NCBI RefSeq assembly: GCF_900215605.1
Contig: NZ_OBEL01000001.1
Location: 992,001-1,056,000 of the forward strand
Reading direction: 5' to 3'
From: Cohaesibacter gelatinilyticus
GTDB taxonomy: Bacteria > Pseudomonadota > Alphaproteobacteria > Rhizobiales > Cohaesibacteraceae
Length of the DNA stretch: 64,000 bases
The position numbers were made by a program, and so were the translations under genes. Shown here piece after piece: positions 53,353-61,900 of the stretch (positions are counted from its first letter, which is position 1; each line of letters starts with the position of its first letter). The notes under the pieces were generated by a model, which saw only the letters and a list, made by a program, of their open reading frames with translations, did not search any database and was not told the DNA's origin.

Positions 53353-53565
53353 GGAATGTACTACCCGAATATACCCGCATTCTGCATCCTGACGGAAAGA
53401 TGGCTGACTTCTATTCTGAGGTCAAACACAGACACATTTTTTGCAAATTCCGTTTGGTGAAATGGGAATAACATCCTATAATGTTCTCTTTACGTTCTCA
53501 ATCACTGAGGCACAAAAAGGAGTATCCCCAAACAGAAAAACGCCAAGCAGCAGAAAGACAAAGCC

Positions 53566-53847
53566 ATGACCTTAGACCCAACCAAACCACCTTCACTGAC
53601 CATTGATTGGGATACCTATGGCGAATTGCTGGAGAATAGTGATTTGAGCGATGAACAGAAACATGAGTTCATTCAAACGCTTTGGTCGATTGTCGTGAGT
53701 TTTGTTGATCTGGGGTTTGGAACGCACCCTCTGCAACAGCTTGAGGGGAAAGAAATCTCTTTTGATGCATTGAATCCCGACGATGTGATAAGCTTATCGG
53801 ACAGCACACCCAATTTGAAAACTGAACAGGACACAACTTCGCAATAA
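53566..53847 (+). CDS. small acidic hypothetical protein upstream of the recombinase
   Basis: A 93-residue acidic protein (MTLDPTKPPSLTIDWDTYGELL...). Helical centre SDEQKHEFIQTLWSIVVSFVDLGFGTHPLQQLEG. No recognised domain, but similar small proteins often precede large serine recombinases on alphaproteobacterial islands. Its stop is 30 bp before the recombinase start, so both are likely on one transcript. A recombination directionality factor is one possibility; nothing in the sequence proves it. Confidence 0.55.
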   Translation: MTLDPTKPPSLTIDWDTYGELLENSDLSDEQKHEFIQTLWSIVVSFVDLGFGTHPLQQLEGKEISFDALNPDDVISLSDSTPNLKTEQDTTSQ

Positions 53848-53877
53848 TTGCGATTAACGGAGAAGGAGTCTTTGACA

Positions 53878-55500
53878 ATGCCACAAGAAAAACAAAAACA
53901 AGCCGTCATTTATTGTCGGATTTCAAGCACCGCGCAATTGAAAAAGGGGGACGGCCTTGCCTCGCAAGAATCGCGTTGCCGTGAATATGCGCGATATAAG
54001 AATTATGATGTCCTGGAAACCTTTCATGACAATAAATCTGGCGGGGATATGGATCGCCCTGCGATGAAAGCACTTTTGGAATTTCTCTCCAAACAAGATG
54101 ACACTTGCGTGGTTGTGATCGATGATATTAATCGTTTTGCCCGTGATATTGTCGGGCATTGGCAATTACGGGCAATGCTCGCCGAAGCGGGCGGCAAGCT
54201 TGAAAGCCCGTCCATTGAGTTTGGCGAGGACTCTGATTCCATTCTTGTTGAGAACTTGCTGGCTTCTGTGTCTCAACACCAACGCCAGAAGAATGGCGAG
54301 CAAACGAAGAACCGTATGCGCGGTCGAGCCTTGAATGGCTATTGGCCTTTCCGTTCAACACTTGGCTACAAGTTTGAGCGGGTTTCTGGTCATGGGAATA
54401 TATTGGTTCGGGATGAACCGATTGCATCGATCATCCAAGAAGCCTTGGAAGGATTTGCAACGGGTCGGTTTGATACTCAAAGTGAGGTCAAGCGTTTCTT
54501 GGAATCCCAACCAGCCTTTCCAAAAGACAAGCCAGACGGTACTCTTCGTTTTGAAACCATCATCCGCCTGATGAACCGCATTATCTATACGGGGCATATC
54601 GAAGTTCCCCAATGGGATGTATCCTTGCGCAAAGGGCATCACGAGGCGATTATCTCACTTGAGACATATGAACTGATCCAGCAACGGATCAAAGAAGGCT
54701 CACGCGCACCAGCCCGCAAAGATATCAGTACTGACTTTCCCTTGCGTGGTTTTGTTTGCTGTGATGATTGCGGCACTGCATTGACTGCGTGCTGGTCAAC
54801 CAGCAAATCGGGCAAGAAACATCCGTATTACCTGTGCCACTCAAAAGGCTGTCCAAGCTATCGCAAATCTATTCGCCGCGATGTGTTGGAAGGGGAGTTC
54901 TCGACCTTATTGCAAGATCTCAAGCCGTCTGAGAGCATGTTTATTTTTGTTAAGCGGATGTTCCAAGATGCGTGGTCTCAACGCCTACGGCAATCTGAGG
55001 CTAATCTAGAGCATATTCGCAAAGAGCACCGCCAGATCGAATCTAAGATCGAAGGGTTATTGGATCGGATTGTTGAAACCAATAATACATCGATCATTGC
55101 AGCGTATGAGAAACGCATTGCAGAAATGGATCGGCAGAAGCATATTCTGGCTGAAAAGATGGAAAATCAGGCAAAGCCAAAGCACACTATTGAGGAGATG
55201 TTCGAACACGCCTTTGCATTCCTGTCAAACCCTTGGAAACTCTGGGAAAGTGGAAATCTAATCATGCAAAAAATCGTGCTGAGATTAGCTTTTGCAGAGA
55301 GAATTTCTTACTCGCGAAGCGAAGGACTTCGAACACCAAAAACCACCTTGCCATTCAAGGTGTTAGGGTTGATTTGCGATGATGGGAAGGAAATGGCGGA
55401 GAGGAAGGGATTCGAACCCTCGAGACGGTTCGACACCGCCTACTCCCTTAGCAGGGGAGCGCCTTCAGCCACTCGGCCACCTCTCCGCAGACCGGTTTAA
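53878..55500 (+). CDS. large serine recombinase (integrase) reading into tRNA-Ser
   Basis: Site-specific integrase of 540 residues. N-terminal resolvase domain with nucleophile in AVIYCRISSTAQ (residues 9-20) and VVVIDDINRFARDI; a Recombinase domain (about 160-280) with GYWPFRSTLGYKFERV; a zinc ribbon CCDDCGTALTACW...YLCHSKGC (residues 290-320); and a coiled-coil region (about 375-435). The ATG at 53878 follows AGAAGGAG. After codon 505 the frame crosses the attachment core and runs antisense through tRNA-Ser, giving a 35-residue tail (MAERKGFEPSRRF...). In the excised circle that tail would be replaced by the frame at 38908-39015. It should catalyse integration and, with a directionality factor, excision. 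Confidence 0.92.
   Translation: MPQEKQKQAVIYCRISSTAQLKKGDGLASQESRCREYARYKNYDVLETFHDNKSGGDMDRPAMKALLEFLSKQDDTCVVVIDDINRFARDIVGHWQLRAMLAEAGGKLESPSIEFGEDSDSILVENLLASVSQHQRQKNGEQTKNRMRGRALNGYWPFRSTLGYKFERVSGHGNILVRDEPIASIIQEALEGFATGRFDTQSEVKRFLESQPAFPKDKPDGTLRFETIIRLMNRIIYTGHIEVPQWDVSLRKGHHEAIISLETYELIQQRIKEGSRAPARKDISTDFPLRGFVCCDDCGTALTACWSTSKSGKKHPYYLCHSKGCPSYRKSIRRDVLEGEFSTLLQDLKPSESMFIFVKRMFQDAWSQRLRQSEANLEHIRKEHRQIESKIEGLLDRIVETNNTSIIAAYEKRIAEMDRQKHILAEKMENQAKPKHTIEEMFEHAFAFLSNPWKLWESGNLIMQKIVLRLAFAERISYSRSEGLRTPKTTLPFKVLGLICDDGKEMAERKGFEPSRRFDTAYSLSRGAPSATRPPLRRPV
55394..55400. repeat. candidate right attachment core (attR) in the tRNA 3' end
   Basis: TGGCGGA, the plus-strand image of the tRNA terminus TCCGCCA, also present at 38909-38915. 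It lies inside the serine recombinase reading frame at codon 505. Confidence 0.6.
55394..55486 (-). tRNA. tRNA-Ser(GCT)
   Basis: Starts GGAGAGGTGGCCGAGTGG, has a long variable arm typical of class II tRNA-Ser, anticodon loop CTGCTAA (anticodon GCT), T-loop TTCGAAT and ends CCTCTCC-G-CCA with CCA encoded. The 7-bp acceptor stem pairs perfectly. It is the integration site of the mobile element, whose core is its last seven bases. Confidence 0.95.
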
Positions 55501-55585
55501 AGATTTGAGGCGTTAGCCGCAACCGCTTTTTTGTCAGGACAATGACATTTCCACACTATCGATAGAAACAGCATAAAAAGTTGCC

Positions 55586-55652
55586 GGTGTTTTTTCGTGC
55601 CTATGGTCGACATGAAAAAACACCCTTGGCATTTGAGGATATCAAGGGTGTT
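55586..55652 (-). terminator. lldD terminator with a competing hairpin
   Basis: On the minus strand CACCCTTG / CAAGGGTG (55650-55621) is followed by TTTTTT, a normal terminator for lldD. The segment GGTGTTTTTTC (55624-55614) can instead pair with GAAAAAACACC (55596-55586), 11 perfect pairs, so two structures exclude each other. The tRNA-Ser gene lies about 100 bp further on in the same direction. Confidence 0.7.
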
Positions 55653-55696
55653 TTCGGGCATTGCTAGTTTTATAATTGTTTGATTTTTATAGCGCT

Positions 55697-56836
55697 TTAT
55701 TTGCGATAGAGATTGTGTTTGCCGATATTGTTGACATCCCGCTCCCCACATAAAGCCATGGTGATATCCAGCTCATTGCGCAGGATATCAATGGCTTTGG
55801 CGACGCCAGGCTTGCCCATGGCGCCAAGGCCATAAAGCAGAGGACGGCCGACATACGTGCCTTTTGCACCCAACGCCAGAGCTTTCAGGATATCCTGACC
55901 GGAGCGAATGCCGCCATCCATATGGACTTCAACATCCTTGCCTACGGCATCGACAATCTCTTCCAGAACAGCGATGGAGGATGGGGCCCCATCCAACTGA
56001 CGGCCGCCATGGTTGGAAACGATGATGGCGTCTGCACCAGTCTTCAGGGACATCTGAGCGTCTTCGACATCCAGAATGCCTTTCAGAATCAGCGGGCCGC
56101 CCCAGCGTTCTTTGATCCATTCCACATCATCCCAGTTCAGCTTCGGGTCGAACTGTTCTGCGGTCCAGGAGGAAAGGGAGGAGAGGTCTTCCACGCCCTT
56201 GGCATGACCAACAATGTTGCGGAAGGTCTTGTACTTTGTTCCCATCATGCCAAGGCACCAGAGAGGGCGCGTTGCCATCTGCCAGATGTGGTTGGGCGTG
56301 AATTTTGGTGGGGTAGAAAGACCGTTGCGCAAATCCTTGTGGCGCTGGCCGAGGATCTGCAGATCAAGGGTCAGAACCAACGCAGAGCAACCAGCAGCCT
56401 TGGCACGGTCAATCAGGTTTCCTGCAAATTCTTTGTCCTTCATCACATAGAGCTGAAACCAGAAGGGCTTCTTGGTATGCTCTGCCACATCCTCAATGGA
56501 ACAGACGCTCATGGTGGAGAGGGTATAGGGAATGCCAGCTTCTTCGCAGGCCTGTGCCACCAGAATTTCGCCACCTGCATGCTGCATGCCCGTCAGGCCA
56601 GTTGGAGCCATCGCCAATGGCATGGAGATATCCTGCCCAATCATCTGCGACTTCAGCGTCCGGTTTGTCATGTCGACCGCTACGCGCTGGCGGAGCTTGA
56701 TCTTTTGAAAATCGCTCTCATTGGCGCGATAGGTGCTTTCAGTCCAGGAACCACTGTCAGCATAGTCAAAGAACATGCGCGGCACGCGACGGCGGGCCAG
56801 ATTTTTCAGATCATTGATTTCGAGGATGGGTTTCAT
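55697..56836 (-). CDS. lldD: FMN-dependent L-lactate dehydrogenase
   Basis: Quinone-linked L-lactate dehydrogenase of the alpha-hydroxy-acid oxidase family, oxidising lactate to pyruvate at the membrane. It has 379 residues. The N-terminus RRVPRMFFDYADSGSWTE, LAMAPTGLTGMQHAGGE, FWFQLYVMKD and the active-site IVSNHGGRQLDGAPSS (catalytic His and Arg) followed by MDGGIRSGQDILKALALGAKG are all typical. The ATG at 56836 is chosen because GAGGAAAAG lies directly upstream. Followed by a terminator and the tRNA-Ser gene. The element boundary lies between the tRNA and the lldD side, so lldD is host. Confidence 0.93.
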   Translation of the reverse strand: MKPILEINDLKNLARRRVPRMFFDYADSGSWTESTYRANESDFQKIKLRQRVAVDMTNRTLKSQMIGQDISMPLAMAPTGLTGMQHAGGEILVAQACEEAGIPYTLSTMSVCSIEDVAEHTKKPFWFQLYVMKDKEFAGNLIDRAKAAGCSALVLTLDLQILGQRHKDLRNGLSTPPKFTPNHIWQMATRPLWCLGMMGTKYKTFRNIVGHAKGVEDLSSLSSWTAEQFDPKLNWDDVEWIKERWGGPLILKGILDVEDAQMSLKTGADAIIVSNHGGRQLDGAPSSIAVLEEIVDAVGKDVEVHMDGGIRSGQDILKALALGAKGTYVGRPLLYGLGAMGKPGVAKAIDILRNELDITMALCGERDVNNIGKHNLYRK

Positions 56837-57010
56837 CTTTTCCTCCACTCCGGCAGATTGTCAGATAGACAAGAGAAGCAATGCCGGAAACGAGCAACTA
56901 GACAAGTTGCATCTTTATAAAATTAGCGTGCGTGCAATGTGCCAAATCCGCTCCCAAAGATCAAAGAGAGTGGAGTGAAAAGCTGCGTATTTTTGGTCGT
57001 AATACTGCAC

Positions 57011-57057
57011 AAAAGATAACTGCCCGCCAGATTTATCATATCTGACAGGCAGTTAGA
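57011..57057 (-). terminator. terminator of the CysJ-like gene
   Basis: A 16-bp stem (57017-57032 with 57040-57055), fully paired on the minus strand if two G-U pairs are allowed, but with two C-A mismatches on the plus strand. Followed on the minus strand by CTTTTG. Confidence 0.7.
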
Positions 57058-57094
57058 CTTTACCAATTTGACGAAACACGTCTGAAAAACGCTC

Positions 57095-58852
57095 TTAATA
57101 AACGTCGCGCACGTAACGCTTTTCCTTCTTCATCTTGTTCACATAATCCTTGGCGGCATCCAAAGACAAACCGCCTTCCTTTGCGATGATAGTGTGAAGG
57201 GCAGTATCGACATCTTTCGCCATGCGCGTGGCATCGCCACAAACATAGAAATGACCACCGTCCTGTAGTGCAGAAAACAGGTCTTTGGACTGCTCCTGCA
57301 TGCGGGTCTGAACATAGATCTTCTGTGCCTGATCGCGAGAGAAGGCCAGATCAAGGCGGTTCAGGATGCCGGAGGACTGCATGGCGGAGAGCTCATCCTT
57401 GTAGATGAAGTCTGTTGCTGCATGCTGATCACCAAAGAACAACCAGTTCATGCCCTTGGCACCAATCGCCTCACGTTCCTGGAGGAAGGCACGGAATGGC
57501 GCGATACCGGTGCCAGGACCAACCATGACCATCGGCACATCATTGTTGGATGGCACGCGGAAGCTCTTGTTCGGTGTCATGAAGACTTTGGAAGGCTGGT
57601 CACCAACCCGGTCTGCAAGGAAGCAAGAGGCAACACCGCCATGATCGCGGCCATGGCTGTTATAGCGAACCGATGCGATGGTCAGATGCACGCTGTCCGG
57701 ATGCCGCTTGGAGCTGGAAGAAATGGAATAGGCGCGATGCTGCAAAGGTTTCAGCAGGCCGACCAGCTCTTCAACGGAGAGCGAGATATGCGGATAGAGG
57801 TTGAGTAGATCCAGAGCATCCTTGGACCACAGGAAGGCTTCCATGGCTTCCTTGTCGCCATGCTCTACAATATGGGTCAGATGCTCGTCATTCGCACGCG
57901 CTTCAATCGCTTTGACAAAATCAGAAGACGGCGTGGAGATCTCAAAATCGCTGAACATGGCTTCTGCCAATGAGACATCCTTGCCAGGAACGGCTTCTTC
58001 ACCGTTAAAGCCACAACGCTCTAGGAAAGAAGAGACCAAGGCCGGATCATTGGTCGGGATCACGCCCATTGCATCGCCTGCCTCATAAGTTGGACCATCA
58101 TTGGAGAGGTCAAACTCGAAATGGCGAATTTCCTTGGCGGAGCCTTCACCAGACAGCAGACGGTTGCAGGTGACCGGTGCAGAGAATGGCGTCTTGCGAG
58201 TCCATTTGGACTTGGCAGCTTTCGGTGCTGCACCAGCAGCAGGAGCCGCTGCACCATTGGAGGCGCCTTCCGGCTTGCGTTTGGCAAGCTCCTCAACGAT
58301 GCCAGCGGTCCAGCCTTCGGCTGCTTCTTCAAAATCGACATCGCAATCGACGCGCGGCTGGATGCGCTTGGCACCCAATTGCTCCAGTCGCAAGTCGAAC
58401 TGTTTGCCAGCCTCACAGAACTCGTCATAGGCGGTATCGCCCAGCGCGAGAACGGAGAATTGCAGGCTTTCGAGGCGAGGGGCACCAGTGTCTTTCAGTG
58501 CTTCCCAGAACATTTCGGCATTGTCCGGCATCTCGCCTTCACCATAGGTAGAGGTGACAATCAGGATATAATCCATCTCGGTAAGGGCTTCGACTTCGGT
58601 CTCGTCAAGAGAGGCAAGTACCGCATTGGAGCCACCAGCACGGATAGCGTCACACACTTCTTCAGCCACCGTCTCGGAATTACCGGTCTGGGTACCATAG
58701 AAGACATTGACGGTCAGGGCTTGCGCGGACTCAGCGCTGGAAGCACTGGCATCCTTGGTCATTTGCGTATGAAGGCCAGCATAGAAGCCGGAAAGCCAGG
58801 AGCGTTGGTCCTCGGAAAATGGGGTCTCTTTTGGTATGAACAGAGCTGACAT
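57095..58852 (-). CDS. CysJ-like sulfite reductase flavoprotein / diflavin reductase
   Basis: Diflavin reductase of 585 residues: a flavodoxin-like FMN domain (VNVFYGTQTGNSETVAEEV at 48-66, then STYGEGEMPDNA), a long Ala-rich linker, an FAD domain (RAYSISSSSKRHPDSVHLTIASVRY and GVASCFLADRV) and an NADPH domain (VGPGTGIAPFRAFLQER...FYVCGDATRMAKDVDTAL, ending YVRDVY). In CysJ it feeds sulfite reductase, but no cysI is beside it. Instead it lies 62 bp after a GltB-like gene in the same direction, so it may supply electrons from NADPH to that glutamate synthase-like protein. Confidence 0.87.
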   Translation of the reverse strand: MSALFIPKETPFSEDQRSWLSGFYAGLHTQMTKDASASSAESAQALTVNVFYGTQTGNSETVAEEVCDAIRAGGSNAVLASLDETEVEALTEMDYILIVTSTYGEGEMPDNAEMFWEALKDTGAPRLESLQFSVLALGDTAYDEFCEAGKQFDLRLEQLGAKRIQPRVDCDVDFEEAAEGWTAGIVEELAKRKPEGASNGAAAPAAGAAPKAAKSKWTRKTPFSAPVTCNRLLSGEGSAKEIRHFEFDLSNDGPTYEAGDAMGVIPTNDPALVSSFLERCGFNGEEAVPGKDVSLAEAMFSDFEISTPSSDFVKAIEARANDEHLTHIVEHGDKEAMEAFLWSKDALDLLNLYPHISLSVEELVGLLKPLQHRAYSISSSSKRHPDSVHLTIASVRYNSHGRDHGGVASCFLADRVGDQPSKVFMTPNKSFRVPSNNDVPMVMVGPGTGIAPFRAFLQEREAIGAKGMNWLFFGDQHAATDFIYKDELSAMQSSGILNRLDLAFSRDQAQKIYVQTRMQEQSKDLFSALQDGGHFYVCGDATRMAKDVDTALHTIIAKEGGLSLDAAKDYVNKMKKEKRYVRDVY

Positions 58853-58914
58853 GAAAATAAATCCAACTGGAATTGATAAGTCCGGGTGAGAGGAGGGGCA
58901 CCAGGCCCCGCCCG

Positions 58915-61900
58915 CTATGACATGTTTTTGACCATTTCCATGCTGGCCGAAGACGCGAACAGTGCTTCGTAATCCGGCAAGTCACCCATTGCGGCCCGGT
59001 TCAACCGGTCTTGCAGCAAGATCCAGCCATAGGTGCCGATGCTGTCCATCAGGCGTACGTTACGGTTGGACAAGGCTGTCTTATAGTCTCTCATCCGTTT
59101 GTCAGAGACCATCACGGCCAGCTGCTCATCGTTGTAATTGGCAAGCGCATTGCGAGCAATCGCTGCCAGTTTGACCATGAGACCGAAGTCCTCGGTCAAG
59201 ATCAGTTTGCGAACGCCGCCATTCAGTTCGTATTCAGAGATATCCTCTTTGCCGCGATATCGTGCTTTCACCACCTGCTGCGCTGCATTGACAACTGCGA
59301 AGTTGTTGATCAGCTCATGCATCAGGCTGCTATCCACTTCACCATAGCCCGGGATGGCACCACCAGCGATAATCTTGCCATCGCGATAAGCCACTTTGAA
59401 CTTGCGGATCTGGTAGGACACCAGAGCCTGGGCCAGCTCTTCTACCAGCTCCTTACGAGGAGCGGCCTTCAGAATGGCCTCATAGTTCTGATAAGTTTCC
59501 AGAGCCAGCGGTGTTGCAAAGCGGAAGTTGGAAACCTCGGTCTCCCAGTTTTCCAGTATGAAACGCGCCTTGGCAGAGTTGGTGAACTTGATATGACGTT
59601 CAAGCAAAGCTTTCACTGCCAGACGGTGGATCGCAGCGCGATCATTGTCTGTATCCAGCTTGTGCAGCTTCACGGAATCGTCGGAATAGAGCTTTTCGAG
59701 CTGATCATATGGATCATACTGGTAAGCCACACCGCCGGACATGCCGTTACAGAAGCCTTTGCCGAAGCCACCAAGGTTCATCACTGCACCATTGGTCATA
59801 TATTCGCAGCAGAAATCGCCAACGCCTTCGACGACAGCTGTCGCACCGGAGTTGCGCACTGCAAAGCGGTCACCCGCGCCGCCTTCTACGAAGAGAGCAG
59901 AACCGGTTGCACCAAACAGGGCGAAGTTACCGATCAGGTAGTTCTCTTTCTCGCCACCACCTGGAGACAGGATGGCAATGTTACCGCCAGAAGCGCCCTT
60001 GCCAACACCATCGTTACAGGTGCCGGTATGATGGAAGACCATGCCGGAGTTGCAGAAGGCAGCGAAAGACTGGCCAGCAGAGCCATGCGTATGGATATGC
60101 AGCATTTCCGGCTTGATCAGGGTGCGACCACGATCATCGGTATAGACAATCGGCATGGTGCTGAGATGCTTGTCGGACAGCTCATGCTGCAACATACGCT
60201 CGATGTCGATGGCAAACTGGCCACCGACAGTTTTGTTGCGGTTATCCAGCTTGCGCTTGACCACCAGCTTGACGCGAGCCTGATGCTGCTGAACAGCCTT
60301 GTTCTTGAACTCCTTGATGAGCTTGTCATCAATATCGAAGTTGGCGTCCAGATATACCGGTTCCTTGATGATGACTTCCGGCACCACGGTGAGCATGTTG
60401 CGAAGATCCATCTGACCGATTGCGCGCTCATGCTTGACCAGATGCAGATAATCCGCACGGCCACGTGCTTCACGCAGAGATGAGAAACCAAGATCAGCCA
60501 AAATTTCACGGGTCTCGTGAGCAATATTCATCAGATATTGCGCCAGCGCGCGTGGATCGCCTTCAAAGGTCTCGGCATTGGTTGTCAGGCCTGCAGGACA
60601 TTTGATGTTGCAATTCTTGGCCATCACGCATTTCAGCATCATCAGGGCGGTTGTACCGAATTCGAAGCTGTCGCCACCAAGCAGGCAGGATTTGACAACA
60701 TCGGATGCAGTCTGATGCGCACCAGAACAACGCAAGATCACTTTCTCGCGCAGACCATTGGCACAAAGTGCTTGATGAACCTCAGCAAGGCCAATCTCAG
60801 CCGCACGACCGGTATTCTTCAAAGACGTCACCGCTGCAGCACCCGTACCGCCGGTGTTACCAGCCACGTTGATGACATCAGCACCAGCCTTGGCTACGCC
60901 GACTGCAATCGTTCCGATACCCTCAGAGGATACCAGTTTGACGATCACGCGAACACGGGCAGCTTTTGCATCATGGATCAGCTGAGCCAGATCCTCGATG
61001 GAATAGGTATCGTGATGCGGAGGAGGAGAAATCAGTTCAACACCAGGCGTACCGCCACGGGCTGCAGCAATCTCAACCGTTACCTTCGGTGCTGGGAGCT
61101 GGCCGCCTTCACCGGGCTTTGCACCCTGGGCAATCTTGATTTCCAGCTCTTCCAGCGTCGGGTCAGCGAGATAACCGGTCCAGACACCAAAACGACCAGA
61201 CGCCAGCTGCTTGATACGGCTGGAGCGAATGGTGCCATAGCGGGTGAAATGCTCACCACCTTCACCAGAGTTGGAGAAGCCACCAGCCATATTGGTGCCA
61301 TGTGCCACAGCTTCGTGAGCAGGGGTCACCAACGCACCATGGGACATCGCGCCGGACGCAAGCGTTGCGGTAATCTCGTGGGCTGGCTGGACGTCATCCA
61401 GTTCGATCTTTGGATTGCAGGCCTTGATATTGGAGAAGTAGAAGAGGGCTTGGCCCTGTGCCTCCAGCGCAATCTCATTGCCATGGGTCTCCAAATGGAG
61501 AAGATCGTCACCAAACTTTTCTTTCAGGGCAACGGACAGGGCGACCACACGTTCCGGCTTGCCACAATCAACCAAGGTCAGCGTGAAGGCGGCATCGCCT
61601 TTGGCAACAACATCCAGACCACGAACAACAAAGCAATTGTTGCCGACCAGATCATGCCAGAACAGCTCGGTTGCAAACTCTTCTGAGCTACGAGCCCAAT
61701 TCACATCTGCCGGGAAAGAGAGTACATCGCGCAGAGCCGCGGGGCGCTTCTCACGCTCCAGTGCCAGATCGTGAGAGAATTCACGATATTGACGAGTGAT
61801 CTTGAAGGCATCGATCTCTTCGGGCTTGCGGCGAGCAAAGCTGGTGTGACGATAGGCTTCAGCTCCTTTGCCATAAGCATCATTGAGCTTGGAGACTGGT

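Larger units (their letters stand above)
38909..55400. mobile_element. integrative mobilizable element in tRNA-Ser(GCT)
   Basis: About 16.5 kb bounded by TGGCGGA at 38909-38915 and 55394-55400, the latter being the 3' end (TCCGCCA) of an intact tRNA-Ser(GCT). The left end carries mobC, relaxase and coupling protein genes; the right end carries a large serine recombinase running into the tRNA. No virB/trb mating-pore genes are present, so it is mobilizable rather than conjugative. Cargo is ArdA, a short resolvase-like gene, SIR2-HerA, a GHKL-nuclease protein, a metallopeptidase and a HEPN-like protein. By eye its left half is richer in A+T than the flanks. Boundaries are inferred from gene content and the 7-bp repeat. 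Confidence 0.75.

Noticed and set aside
38909-55400. Conjugative (self-transmissible) element
   Set aside because: A relaxase and coupling protein are present, but no VirB/Trb mating-pore genes are visible, so it can only be mobilizable.
55922-56920. 332-codon plus-strand frame over lldD
   Set aside because: Antisense to lldD, which has full family motifs; no start signal and no recognisable domain.
59011-61686. Long plus-strand open frames (490 and 389 codons) inside the glutamate synthase region
   Set aside because: They lie antisense to a well-supported GltB-like gene, lack family features and ribosome-binding sites, and reflect codon bias of the real gene.
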